Below, piece by piece: positions 44,394 to 52,911 of a stretch of 64,000 nucleotides of DNA; position 1 is the stretch's first letter, and each line of letters begins with the position of its first letter. The position numbers were made by a program, and so were the translations under genes. Under the pieces are notes generated by a model that saw only the letters and a list, made by a program, of their open reading frames with translations, searched no databases and was not told the origin of the DNA. The DNA lies in NCBI GenBank assembly GCA_902363375.1, contig CABIZX010000001.1:434001-498000 (forward strand), written 5' to 3'. The DNA is from Clostridiaceae bacterium. GTDB taxonomy: Bacteria; Bacillota; Clostridia; Clostridiales; Clostridiaceae.

Positions 44394-47294
44394 ATGAAAA
44401 TAGGAATTGATGTAGGCTCAACGACAATTAAATCTGTGATTTTAAATAATTATGGAGAAGTTGTTTATCAATCATATGAACGGCATTATTGTAAAATAAA
44501 AGAAAAGACAATAGAATTGCTAAAAAAAATTAGGGACAAGTATCCAAGAGAGAGATTTATGGAACTAAGCATTTCTGGATCTGCAGCTATGGGAATGGCT
44601 GAAAAATGGAAGGTACCTTTTGTACAGGAGGTTTATGCTACAAGGATTGCTGCAACTACTTTAGAAGATGATGTAGATGTTATTATTGAATTAGGCGGGG
44701 AAGATGCTAAAATACTATTCTTAAAAGATGGTATGGAAGTTAGAATGAATGGTTCATGTGCAGGAGGAACAGGAGCGTTTATTGATCAAATGGCTACATT
44801 ACTAAATATATCTTTAGAAGAGATGAATGAAGCAGCTAGCCATTATAATAAAATTTATACAATTGCCTCTAGATGTGGAGTTTTCGCTAAGTCAGATATT
44901 CAACCTCTTTTAAATCAAGGAGTAGTTAAAAGTGATTTAGCTGCAAGTATTTTCTTTGCTGTTGTAAATCAAACAATTGCGGGATTAGCACAGGGGAGAA
45001 TTATAAAAGGAAATGTATTATATCTTGGTGGTCCGCTAAGCTTTAATTCAGAATTAAGAAAAGCTTTTGATAAGACTTTAAATTTGACTGGAAAGTGTCC
45101 AGATAACTCACTATATTATGTTGCATTAGGAGCAGCTTATTATGCTAGTGAGAAAATTGATATAGATAGTTTAATCCTAACTTTAAATAATTATAAAGAA
45201 GATGAAGTTTATAATATGACATTACCGTTGTTTACTAGTAAGAGTGAATATGACGATTTTAAGTGTAGGCATGGAAAAAATAAAGTGTTGATAAAAGATA
45301 AAATTGATACTCCAATAACTATAGGAATAGACTCAGGCTCTACAACTATAAAAATTGTTGCTATAAATGAAAATAAAGAAATTGTATCTTCCATTTATAG
45401 ACCTAATAGTGGTAATGCTGTAGAAGTAGTTAAGGAATATTTAGAAAATTTATATAGAGAACATTCAGATGTTAAAATAAAAGCTGTTGCGGCAACTGGA
45501 TATGGCGAACAATTAATAAAAAATGCTTTTAAAGTAGATTATGGCATTGTAGAGACTGTAGCTCATTTTACAGCTGCAAAACATTTTATGCCAGAGGTAG
45601 ATTTTATTATTGACATAGGAGGACAAGATATAAAATGCTTTAAGATACATAATGGGGCTATAGATAATATATTTTTAAATGAAGCATGTTCTTCAGGATG
45701 TGGATCTTTTCTGCAAACCTTTGCTAATGCACTAGGTTATTCTGTAGAAGAATTTGCTAATTTGGGCTTATTTTCTAAAAATCCAGTGGATTTAGGCTCT
45801 AGATGTACTGTATTTATGAACTCTTCAGTAAAGCAGGTTCAGAAAGATGGAGCTACTATAGAGGATATATCTGCAGGATTGTCTGTAAGTGTAGTTAAAA
45901 ATGCATTATATAAAGTAATTCGTGCAAGTAATGCGGAATCATTGGGAAAAAATATTGTAGTTCAAGGTGGAACATTTTTAAATGATGCTGTATTGCGCGC
46001 ATTTGAACAAGAGTTAAATGTACAAGTTCTTAGACCAACAATTTCTGGACTTATGGGCGCTTATGGAGCAGCCTTATATGCCCAAGAAAGAAAAAAAGAA
46101 AATAGCACTATTCTTAGTGAGAGCGAGTTAAAGAGTTTCAAGCACAATGTGAAGATGACAAACTGTGGGCTATGTAATAATCATTGCAGATTAACTATAA
46201 ATAGTTTCGGAGAAAGTAGAAAATATATTGGAGGAAATCGTTGTGAGAAACCTATAAGTAATAAACAACACGAAGAAATGTCTAATATATATGAGTATAA
46301 GAGGAGTTTATTAGATAGTTATATAGGCATTTCTGGAAAAAGAGGAAAAATTGGAATTCCAATGGGGTTAAATATGTATGAGCTATATCCATTTTGGTAT
46401 AGATTTTTTACAGCTTTACAATTTGACGTGGAGAAATCTGAGCCATCTTCTAGAGAGCTATATCTTAAGGGACAAACTACCATACCATCAGATACAGTAT
46501 GTTTTCCAGCAAAATTAATGCATGGACATATACAATCATTAATAGATAGAGGAATCGATACAATTTTTTATCCATGTATGACTTATAACATTAAAGATGA
46601 GTCGGCTGATAATTGTTATAACTGTCCTGTTGTTGCATATTATTCTGAAGTAATAGCAGGAAATATGCCTGACATTTCAAGGATAACTTATATTTATGAC
46701 TATGTAGGTATTCATAGACCTAAGGACTTTCCAAAGAAAATGCATCAGATACTATTGAAATACTTCAAGGATATATCCTTAAGAGAAGTGAAGATAGCAA
46801 CAGAACTTGCCTATGAAGAATATGATAACTATATTAGAAAAGTAAGAATAAAAGGTGAAGAAATTATTGAAGAAGCAGAGAAAGCTGGAAAAGATATAAT
46901 TGTTTTAGCTGGTAGACCTTATCATATAGATGGTGAAATTAATCATGGAATTGATAAGTATGTTAATAGTTATGGAGCAGCCGTCATATCTGAAGATGTG
47001 ATTTCTCATAAAGTAGATAACGTTGAGCTTAATGTATTAAATCAATGGACATACCATTCAAGATTATACAAAGCAGCTAAATATATTACAGACAAACCTA
47101 ATATGAATTTAGTGCAGTTAGTTTCCTTTGGGTGTGGTGTAGATGCCATAACAACGGATGAAGTAAGAGAAATTTTAGAGGATGCAAATAAGATATATAC
47201 TCAAATTAAGATAGATGAGATTACTAATTTAGGAGCAGTACAAATAAGGCTTCGTAGCCTATTTGCAGCAATCCATCAAGGGGAGGGCAAGTAA
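44394..47294 (+). CDS. Large acyl-CoA dehydratase activase-like protein
   Basis: A 966-residue fusion. Two BadF/HgdC-type ASKHA ATPase domains follow each other (phosphate loops IGIDVGSTTIKS near 3 and IGIDSGSTTIK near 312), each with the cluster-ligand pattern of dehydratase activases (GSCAGGTGAF near 123, SSGCGSFLQ near 443, and ASRCGVF/GSRCTVF). A C-terminal DUF2229 region (from about 590) carries CGLCNNHCRL and DTVCFPAKLMHG. Members relate to the ATP-driven electron donors of 2-hydroxyacyl-CoA dehydratases, but no dehydratase subunits are adjacent. ATG 44394 is chosen for its AGGGGGAG box. Confidence 0.85.
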   Translation: MKIGIDVGSTTIKSVILNNYGEVVYQSYERHYCKIKEKTIELLKKIRDKYPRERFMELSISGSAAMGMAEKWKVPFVQEVYATRIAATTLEDDVDVIIELGGEDAKILFLKDGMEVRMNGSCAGGTGAFIDQMATLLNISLEEMNEAASHYNKIYTIASRCGVFAKSDIQPLLNQGVVKSDLAASIFFAVVNQTIAGLAQGRIIKGNVLYLGGPLSFNSELRKAFDKTLNLTGKCPDNSLYYVALGAAYYASEKIDIDSLILTLNNYKEDEVYNMTLPLFTSKSEYDDFKCRHGKNKVLIKDKIDTPITIGIDSGSTTIKIVAINENKEIVSSIYRPNSGNAVEVVKEYLENLYREHSDVKIKAVAATGYGEQLIKNAFKVDYGIVETVAHFTAAKHFMPEVDFIIDIGGQDIKCFKIHNGAIDNIFLNEACSSGCGSFLQTFANALGYSVEEFANLGLFSKNPVDLGSRCTVFMNSSVKQVQKDGATIEDISAGLSVSVVKNALYKVIRASNAESLGKNIVVQGGTFLNDAVLRAFEQELNVQVLRPTISGLMGAYGAALYAQERKKENSTILSESELKSFKHNVKMTNCGLCNNHCRLTINSFGESRKYIGGNRCEKPISNKQHEEMSNIYEYKRSLLDSYIGISGKRGKIGIPMGLNMYELYPFWYRFFTALQFDVEKSEPSSRELYLKGQTTIPSDTVCFPAKLMHGHIQSLIDRGIDTIFYPCMTYNIKDESADNCYNCPVVAYYSEVIAGNMPDISRITYIYDYVGIHRPKDFPKKMHQILLKYFKDISLREVKIATELAYEEYDNYIRKVRIKGEEIIEEAEKAGKDIIVLAGRPYHIDGEINHGIDKYVNSYGAAVISEDVISHKVDNVELNVLNQWTYHSRLYKAAKYITDKPNMNLVQLVSFGCGVDAITTDEVREILEDANKIYTQIKIDEITNLGAVQIRLRSLFAAIHQGEGK

Positions 47295-47298
47295 ATTA

Positions 47299-48609
47299 AT
47301 GGACGATAAGAATAAAGTAATTTTTACTAAAGAAATGAGTAAGGATTATACTATACTAATGCCTATGATGGCGCCTATACATTTTGAGATTTTAAAAAAT
47401 GTGTTTATAAACAGTAAGTATCGCATAGAGCTTTTAACGAATAAGGGCGAATCAGTAGTGCAAACGGGATTAAAATATGTTCATAATGATACTTGCTATC
47501 CGGCTTTACTGGTTATAGGACAAATGATAGATGCCTTAAATAGCGGAAAGTATGATGTGAATAAAACAGCCTTAATTATAACTCAAACAGGTGGCGGATG
47601 TAGAGCATCGAACTATATATTCTTACTTAGAAAAGCTTTAAAAAAAGCTGGATATGGACAAGTTCCTGTAATTTCTTTTAACTTAGCAGGAATGGAAAAG
47701 GATAGTGGATTCAAGATTACATTGCCAATGATTCATAAAATGCTATCAGGTGTTATATATGGAGATCTTTTAATGCATCTAAGTAATCAAGTTAGACCCT
47801 ATGAAATAAATAAAGGGGAAAGCGATGAAATAGTAAAGAAATGGATTGATGAATTAACCCTACAATTTAAAAATAATAAGGCTTATTCTTTAAAGAAGAT
47901 AAAAACTAATATGGACAATATAACAAAAGACTTTGCAAAGATAAAAATAGAAAAAACCCCTAAAGTTAAGGTGGGAGTAGTAGGAGAAATATATATCAAA
48001 TATGCAAGTCTAGGAAATAATGATCTAGAAGCATTTTTAGCTACACAGAATTGTGAAGTTATGATACCAGGAATTCTAGGGTTTATATTCTATTGTACCG
48101 ATGAGAAAATAGACAATATAGACCTTTATGGTGGAAGTAGGGTAGATAAGTTTATTGTTCAAAAATTCATGAATTATTTATTAAAGATTGAAACACTACT
48201 TATATCTTCTGTTAAAGAAAACTCTGATTTAATACCACCATCATCCTTTTTAGATACTAAAAAATTAGCAAAGGGAGTAGTTGGGTATGGAAATAATATG
48301 GGAGAAGGGTGGCTTCTCACAGCCGAAATGCTGGAGTTAAATAAATTAGGCTATAATAATATTATTTGTGCACAACCTTTTGGGTGTTTACCTAATCATA
48401 TAGTAGGTAAGGGGATGGTAAGAAAAATAAAGAACGACCACCATGATGTGAATATTGTACCTATAGATTATGACCCTGGTGCGACTAGAGTAAATCAGGA
48501 AAATAGAATTAAGCTTATGCTTGCCATTGCAAAGGAGAAATTAGAAGATAAACAGTCTAAAATTAATCCAAAGGATATTGATACTGATAAGGAAATTGTG
48601 TCTATATAG
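47299..48609 (+). CDS. 2-hydroxyacyl-CoA dehydratase-like partner protein
   Basis: A 436-residue soluble protein of the family usually found right after, or fused to, the large activase-like protein. Conserved-looking segments are HNDTCYPALLVIGQMIDAL, QTGGGCRASNYIFLLRKAL and QPFGCLPNHIVGKG, with cysteines that could hold an Fe-S cluster. ATG 47299 follows GGGGAGGG; the two genes are 4 nt apart. Together they probably form an ATP-driven reductase of unknown substrate. Confidence 0.8.
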   Translation: MDDKNKVIFTKEMSKDYTILMPMMAPIHFEILKNVFINSKYRIELLTNKGESVVQTGLKYVHNDTCYPALLVIGQMIDALNSGKYDVNKTALIITQTGGGCRASNYIFLLRKALKKAGYGQVPVISFNLAGMEKDSGFKITLPMIHKMLSGVIYGDLLMHLSNQVRPYEINKGESDEIVKKWIDELTLQFKNNKAYSLKKIKTNMDNITKDFAKIKIEKTPKVKVGVVGEIYIKYASLGNNDLEAFLATQNCEVMIPGILGFIFYCTDEKIDNIDLYGGSRVDKFIVQKFMNYLLKIETLLISSVKENSDLIPPSSFLDTKKLAKGVVGYGNNMGEGWLLTAEMLELNKLGYNNIICAQPFGCLPNHIVGKGMVRKIKNDHHDVNIVPIDYDPGATRVNQENRIKLMLAIAKEKLEDKQSKINPKDIDTDKEIVSI

Positions 48610-48626
48610 ACAATATACTTTATCAT

Positions 48627-48665
48627 AAAAGCTTTTTAAACTTAGATATAGTTTAAAAAGCTTTT
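48627..48665. terminator. Rho-independent terminator
   Basis: AAAAGCTTTTTAAACT and AGTTTAAAAAGCTTTT form a perfect 16-bp stem with a 7-nt loop. It can act on both strands. Confidence 0.88.
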
Positions 48666-48755
48666 ATTTGTTTATGGTATATAGAATCAGGTAAAAAGTA
48701 CCTTTGAATTAAGACTATGTTTTCAGTATAATGTAGAACAGTAGGAGGGATTACA

Positions 48756-49577
48756 ATGGATATACTAGAAAATTTATTAGAAAAGTTAATAACTTGGATA
48801 GCTACTAATGGAATTAAACTAATAGTTGGTCTGATAGCCTTATGGATTGGTTGGAAGCTAATATCAAAGCTAGTTAGGATTATGAATACAATATTAGAGA
48901 AAAAGAAAGTAGATATTACTTTAAGAAAATTTCTAGATGGTTTTGTAAGTCTTGCCCTTAGAATACTATTAATAATAGTCATTATGGAATGTATAGGCAT
49001 GGAGACATCAGGTATAGCAGCCTTAATTGCTTCTGCTGGTTTGGCTATAGGGTTAGCACTCCAAGGAAGTCTTTCAAACTTTGCTGGAGGTATAATTATT
49101 TTATTAATAAGACCATTTAATGTGGGTGACTTTATTGAAGGAGCTGGACAATCAGGGACAGTTGAAAATATAGGCATATTCTATACAAAGTTAGCTACTG
49201 GAGATAATAAACAGGTTCTTGTTCCAAATGGAAAATTATCAAATGATAGTGTAGTTAACTATTCTGCAAAGGAAACTAGAAGAGTAGATTTAAAATTTTC
49301 AGTAAGTTATAGTGAGGATATAATAAAAGTTAAGAAGATTTTAGAGGGAGTTATAAAATCAGAAGAGCTAATCTTAAAAGATCCAAAACCTTTTATAGCC
49401 TTATCAGAACATGCAGATAGCTCTATAAACTTTGTTGTTAGAGTATGGTGCAAAACAGAGGATTATTGGACAATATACTTTAATTTATTAGAAAAAGTTA
49501 AGATTAAATTTGATGAAGAAAAAATAGAAATACCATATCCACAGGTAGATATTCATCTAAATCACAAATCTGAATAG
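48756..49577 (+). CDS. mscS: Small-conductance mechanosensitive channel
   Basis: A 273-residue MscS-family channel that releases solutes on hypo-osmotic shock. Three TM helices are followed by the pore helix with the Ala/Gly pattern SAGLAIGLALQGSLSNFAGG near 93, the IRPFNVGDFIEGAGQSGTVENI beta-domain in part near 118 and LVPNGKLSNDSVVNYS near 154. Length is normal. An AGGAGGG box precedes the ATG. Confidence 0.95.
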   Translation: MDILENLLEKLITWIATNGIKLIVGLIALWIGWKLISKLVRIMNTILEKKKVDITLRKFLDGFVSLALRILLIIVIMECIGMETSGIAALIASAGLAIGLALQGSLSNFAGGIIILLIRPFNVGDFIEGAGQSGTVENIGIFYTKLATGDNKQVLVPNGKLSNDSVVNYSAKETRRVDLKFSVSYSEDIIKVKKILEGVIKSEELILKDPKPFIALSEHADSSINFVVRVWCKTEDYWTIYFNLLEKVKIKFDEEKIEIPYPQVDIHLNHKSE

Positions 49578-49685
49578 AAGTTAACTGATCTATATAATAA
49601 TACAATAGCTCATGATATGGAATTTAACTAGAAAATATGATATTATTAACAAGTAAGGAAAATTAAATAACTTAATTGTTAATAA

Positions 49686-49760
49686 GGCTTGTTGGTCAAG
49701 TGGTTAAGACACCACCCTCTCACGGTGGAAACAGGGGTTCGATCCCCCTACAGGCTACCA
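49686..49760 (+). tRNA. tRNA-Glu (CUC)
   Basis: A 75-nt cloverleaf with encoded CCA. The acceptor stem is GGCTTGT/ACAGGCT, the anticodon stem is CCACC/GGTGG with loop CTCTCAC and anticodon CTC at 49719-49721, and the T arm is AGGGG-TTCGATC-CCCCT. The CTC anticodon reads GAG. Confidence 0.95.
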
Positions 49761-49768
49761 TATTAAAT

Positions 49769-49806
49769 AAAAGGATTTAACTTTGAGAGTTGAATCCTTT
49801 TATTTT
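49769..49806 (+). terminator. Terminator of the tRNA-Glu gene
   Basis: AAAAGGATTTAACT pairs with AGTTGAATCCTTTT (one mismatch), followed by ATTTT. Confidence 0.8.
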
Positions 49807-49985
49807 GGCTCTGTTGAAAATTAAAGTGATAAAATATACAAGCTATAAGAAGATAGTGTTCTGTAATTAAACAGTAAATCTGTTACAAGAACACTATCTT
49901 TTTTTATTACACTTCCAAGTGCTCTTAAAAGCTCTCTACTCCTAGGCGTTCCATGCAGCTAGGTTCAACTATAACATTTTAAAAT
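49801..49985. mobile_element. Probable end remnant of an insertion-type element
   Basis: From 49807 the sequence reads GGCTCTGTTGAAAATTAAAG, resembling the minus-strand sequence from 12868 (GGCTCTGTTAAATAGC) including a shared GATAA...TATACA block further in. A terminator-like stem and a segment without ORF follow to about 49985. No transposase frame is left; this is inferred from the end-like motif and its repetition in the window. Confidence 0.4.
49850..49905 (+). terminator. Strong hairpin with T run inside the element remnant
   Basis: AAGATAGTGTTCT pairs with AGAACACTATCTT, followed by TTTTT. Confidence 0.8.
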
Positions 49986-50097
49986 GTCTGTGAAATAATC
50001 ATAATTAGAAGTAACTAATGAAAATATCTAATAAAAAAGTATATGAATCTTAACTATTGAAGATAATAATATAAATTATACTTTAGGAGGTAAGATT

Positions 50098-50295
50098 ATG
50101 ACTTTAAAAAATGAACATCATTCTTTATTACACAATAATCCAGGAACAATAGAAAGAGATCTTGGAGGAGAAGTAAGAGATGTTGTAAGCGATAATGAAC
50201 TTAAAAGTGAAAATTTAACAAAAGAAAACAAAGAATCGTTACAAAAGGCTATAGAAAAAGGTGAAGGGTATCTTTATAATACTATAAAAGATTAG
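50098..50295 (+). CDS. Small uncharacterised acidic protein
   Basis: A 65-residue hydrophilic protein with two His near the N-terminus and a helical, Glu/Lys-rich C-terminal half. I do not recognise the family. A TAGGAGG box 6 nt before the ATG and a terminator just after the stop support a real monocistronic gene. Confidence 0.7.
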   Translation: MTLKNEHHSLLHNNPGTIERDLGGEVRDVVSDNELKSENLTKENKESLQKAIEKGEGYLYNTIKD

Positions 50296-50318
50296 AAGAT
50301 ATTTAATTGTTAATTAAT

Positions 50319-50359
50319 AAAGCGAATCTACTTTGGTATGAGTAGGTTTGCTTTATTTT
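50319..50359 (+). terminator. Terminator after the 65-residue protein gene
   Basis: AAAGCGAATCTACT pairs with AGTAGGTTTGCTTT (G-T pairs) and ATTTT follows. Confidence 0.75.
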
Positions 50360-50474
50360 AGTTATTATGTAGTACTATTTAAAATAATTAATTTTGAATA
50401 AATATTTAAACTCATTCTATTCTTTAATGCAATAATGCTCTTATTGCTATAATTATAGCAAAAGGAGGGATAAT

Positions 50475-50645
50475 GTGAGAAAAATTGATGAAATGGATAA
50501 AGAAGTTTGCGAGATGAGACAAAACTTACAAAGACTAATTAGTGAAAAAGCTAATTTGCTTGACCCAGAAGTAATCATTGCAAGCCAAAAACTCGATGTA
50601 ATTTTAAATGAGTATCACACAATACTTAGAAAAATTCTCGAGTAA
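50475..50645 (+). CDS. Spo0E-like aspartyl phosphatase
   Basis: A 56-residue protein starting at GTG five bases after AAAGGAGGG. It has the two-helix layout of the Spo0E family and the signature SQKLDVILNEY (family pattern SQELDxLIxxY) at residues 37-47. Such proteins dephosphorylate Spo0A-P and delay sporulation. It stands alone; an ATG one frame over at 50473 is directly followed by a stop. Confidence 0.85.
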   Translation: MRKIDEMDKEVCEMRQNLQRLISEKANLLDPEVIIASQKLDVILNEYHTILRKILE

Positions 50646-50849
50646 CACAAAGGTTGGAGAGGTTTTTAAATCTCTCCTCCAAGGAGACAAGGTTGAGATA
50701 TGTAAAAATAAATTCATTTTAAATTATGTAAATATATTTTAAATCCTAAATTTTTATGCAATTAAATACATGTAAACAATAGATAAATATACTTAATTAG
50801 ATCGTTACAACTCTATATAAAGATAAATGTAAATAAATAAAAATATGTT

Positions 50850-50863
50850 ACAGAGCCAAAATA
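50850..50863. repeat. Inverted copy of the 49801 end sequence
   Basis: ACAGAGCCAAAATA is the exact reverse complement of TATTTTGGCTCTGT at 49801-49814. The two 14-bp copies bracket about 1.05 kb that holds the 65-residue and Spo0E-like genes. The rest of the gene-free stretch 50646-51000 shows only a short GGAGAG/CTCTCC hairpin near 50655-50676. Confidence 0.45.
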
Positions 50864-51000
50864 TAGATTTTAAGTTATATAAGTAGTAAAATGGTAATAT
50901 GTTGAATGACATAAATAAATATATAATTCTAATAAAAAGTTAAATGAAGATATATATGATTATATCTATTTAATTTTTATGTGAATGAGGGTGATGTAAG

Positions 51001-51969
51001 ATGAGCAATATAAAAATAAATAATAAAATAAAAAATGGAGGAAAGATTTTAGTACCTATAATAATTATGCTTCTTGTAGGCTATGAGGCTAGAAGTATAT
51101 TTAAAGAAATAGATATAAAGCAGGTTATGGATATATTATGTAATATACCAACTCAATATCTTTTAATATTTTTAGTATCTGCAATTATATCCATATTATT
51201 TTTATGCTTTTATGATATATCTTTAGCAAATTACTATAGATACAATGTAAAATTTCTAAAGATGTTAGAAGTTTCATGGATTGCTCATACCTTTAACAAT
51301 ATAATGGGTTTTGGTGGACTTACAGGTGCAACACTTAGAACTATTTTACTCAAGGATGAAAATATTGATACGAAGGATATGATAAATTTCAATATGATAT
51401 TAATACCAACAACTATAGTAGGATTATCTGTAATGTGCTATTTAGGAGTATTAAAAATATTTGATATATATCATCTGCTAAGAATTCATCAGTGGCTTTG
51501 GATAGGTATATTAATATTCTGTGGTTTTTTACCTATATATTACTTCTTAGATAAATTTACTTGGTTAAATAACATACTTAAAAAGTTTAATTTGTACTTT
51601 GAAGGAAGTATACGTTTAAAAATAAAACTAACAATTCTTGCCACCTGTGAATGGATTGTTAGGAGTGTATTATTTTTTACTATATCAAAATACTTTAAAG
51701 GAAATGTTAAATTTTTAGAAGTTACAGGAGTTAACATACTGGCTTGTGTTGCTGCACTTATTAGCTTTATCCCAGGGGGAGTAGGCTCTTTTGATCTAAT
51801 AGCTATAGTAGGATTGAAGGAAATGGGGTACTCAGCTAATTCAGCACTATCCATAACAATTTTATTTAGACTATATTATTTTATAATACCTTGGATTATT
51901 GGAGTAATTTTATGGTTATGTAGAGGATTATTAAGAGCAGATAAAGGGCATAATCATATAAGGGGATAA
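51001..51969 (+). CDS. Flippase-like / lysylphosphatidylglycerol synthase TM-domain protein
   Basis: A 322-residue membrane protein with about eight TM helices of the UPF0104/MprF flippase-like family. Family-like segments are NNIMGFGGLTGATLRTILL near 99 and SFIPGGVGSFDLIAIVGL near 255. It lacks the catalytic GNAT domain of MprF, so a lipid translocation role is possible but unproven. An upstream GAGGGTG box precedes the ATG. Confidence 0.8.
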   Translation: MSNIKINNKIKNGGKILVPIIIMLLVGYEARSIFKEIDIKQVMDILCNIPTQYLLIFLVSAIISILFLCFYDISLANYYRYNVKFLKMLEVSWIAHTFNNIMGFGGLTGATLRTILLKDENIDTKDMINFNMILIPTTIVGLSVMCYLGVLKIFDIYHLLRIHQWLWIGILIFCGFLPIYYFLDKFTWLNNILKKFNLYFEGSIRLKIKLTILATCEWIVRSVLFFTISKYFKGNVKFLEVTGVNILACVAALISFIPGGVGSFDLIAIVGLKEMGYSANSALSITILFRLYYFIIPWIIGVILWLCRGLLRADKGHNHIRG

Positions 51970-52005
51970 AATAAGCCAATATAATAAAGAAGAAGAGGAT
52001 GTATA

Positions 52006-52686
52006 ATGAAAAATATATTGAATGAACTTCAGAATAATTTTCTTTTTAAAGGAATTGCTTCTGAAGATTTGAAAAATATTTATGAAGAAGATAAATATCG
52101 TATTAACAAATATAGTAAAGGAGAAATTATTGCACATGAGGAAGAAGATTGTAATACAATAGGCCTTATCTTAGAGGGCGTTATTGAGCTTCAGAGGATA
52201 TATCCTAGTGGGAAATATATAGTTTTAAATAAATTAAAAGTTGGGGACGTGTTTGGAGAAGCAATAATATTTTCCAAAACGAGCAATTATCCAGCTACAG
52301 TAGTAGCTTTAAATCAATGTAGTGTGCTTTATATAGAGAAAACTAATATGTTGGAATTGTTCTCAAAGGAGAAAAAAATTCTTGAAAATTTCTTAGAGCT
52401 CCTTAGCAATAAAGTATTAATGCTAAATTCTAAAATTAAAAATATCTCATTTAAGAATATAAAACATAGGGTTATTAATTACATATTAGAAGCTATGAAA
52501 TCACAGCAAAGTAGTGTAATAAAATTAACCGAAAATAAAGAAAGTATTGCTGCTTCTTTAGGAATACCAAGACCTTCATTATCAAGAGAACTCATAAATC
52601 TTAGAGATATGGGATACATAGATTTTGATAGAAGTAAAATAAAAATATTAGATTTAGAAGCATTAGAAGAAGAAATGTTTAATTAG
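52006..52686 (+). CDS. Crp/Fnr-family regulator, HcpR-like
   Basis: A 226-residue regulator with an N-terminal cyclic-nucleotide-fold sensor domain (about 15-120, with LKVGDVFGEAIIFS) and a C-terminal winged helix (NKESIAASLGIPRPSLSRELINLRDMGYIDFD). It has no Fnr-type cysteine cluster. It lies directly upstream of hcp and of a GTAAC-N4-GTTAC operator, which fits the HcpR group that controls nitrosative-stress genes in clostridia. Ligand is unknown, perhaps NO through haem as proposed for other HcpR proteins. Confidence 0.82.
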   Translation: MKNILNELQNNFLFKGIASEDLKNIYEEDKYRINKYSKGEIIAHEEEDCNTIGLILEGVIELQRIYPSGKYIVLNKLKVGDVFGEAIIFSKTSNYPATVVALNQCSVLYIEKTNMLELFSKEKKILENFLELLSNKVLMLNSKIKNISFKNIKHRVINYILEAMKSQQSSVIKLTENKESIAASLGIPRPSLSRELINLRDMGYIDFDRSKIKILDLEALEEEMFN

Positions 52687-52774
52687 AAATAAGATAATAG
52701 AATTCTTGTGCTTGAAATTCGAAGAGATAATTAAAGTAGCTATATTAAAATAAAAATCTAATAAAAAGTTAATT

Positions 52775-52820
52775 ATTATAGGATTTTGTAACATAGGTTA
52801 CGGACTCCTATAATTTTTTT
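52775..52820 (+). terminator. Terminator of the regulator gene, overlapping hcp control sequences
   Basis: ATTATAGGA and TCCTATAAT form the base of the stem, the operator palindrome GTAAC/GTTAC forms its top, and TTTTTTT follows. Confidence 0.65.
52788..52801. promoter_or_regulatory. HcpR-type operator of hcp
   Basis: GTAAC-ATAG-GTTAC is a perfect 5-4-5 palindrome. It is centred 41.5 bp before the start predicted from TAGAAT (52824-52829), the classical activator position for Crp/Fnr proteins. A second possible promoter, TTGTAA-17-TATAAT (52786-52814), would place the site over the -35 box. Confidence 0.7.
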
Positions 52821-52911
52821 ATGTAGAATAAGAATATAGTTTAGATGAAACTAGTTATCAAATATGTAAGTAATAAAATTAAAATAAGTTTAAAGAAAAG
52901 GGGATTTAAAT

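Noticed and set aside
50655..50676. Terminator after the Spo0E-like gene
   Set aside because: A GGAGAG/CTCTCC stem exists but is followed by TCCAAGG and not by a U run.
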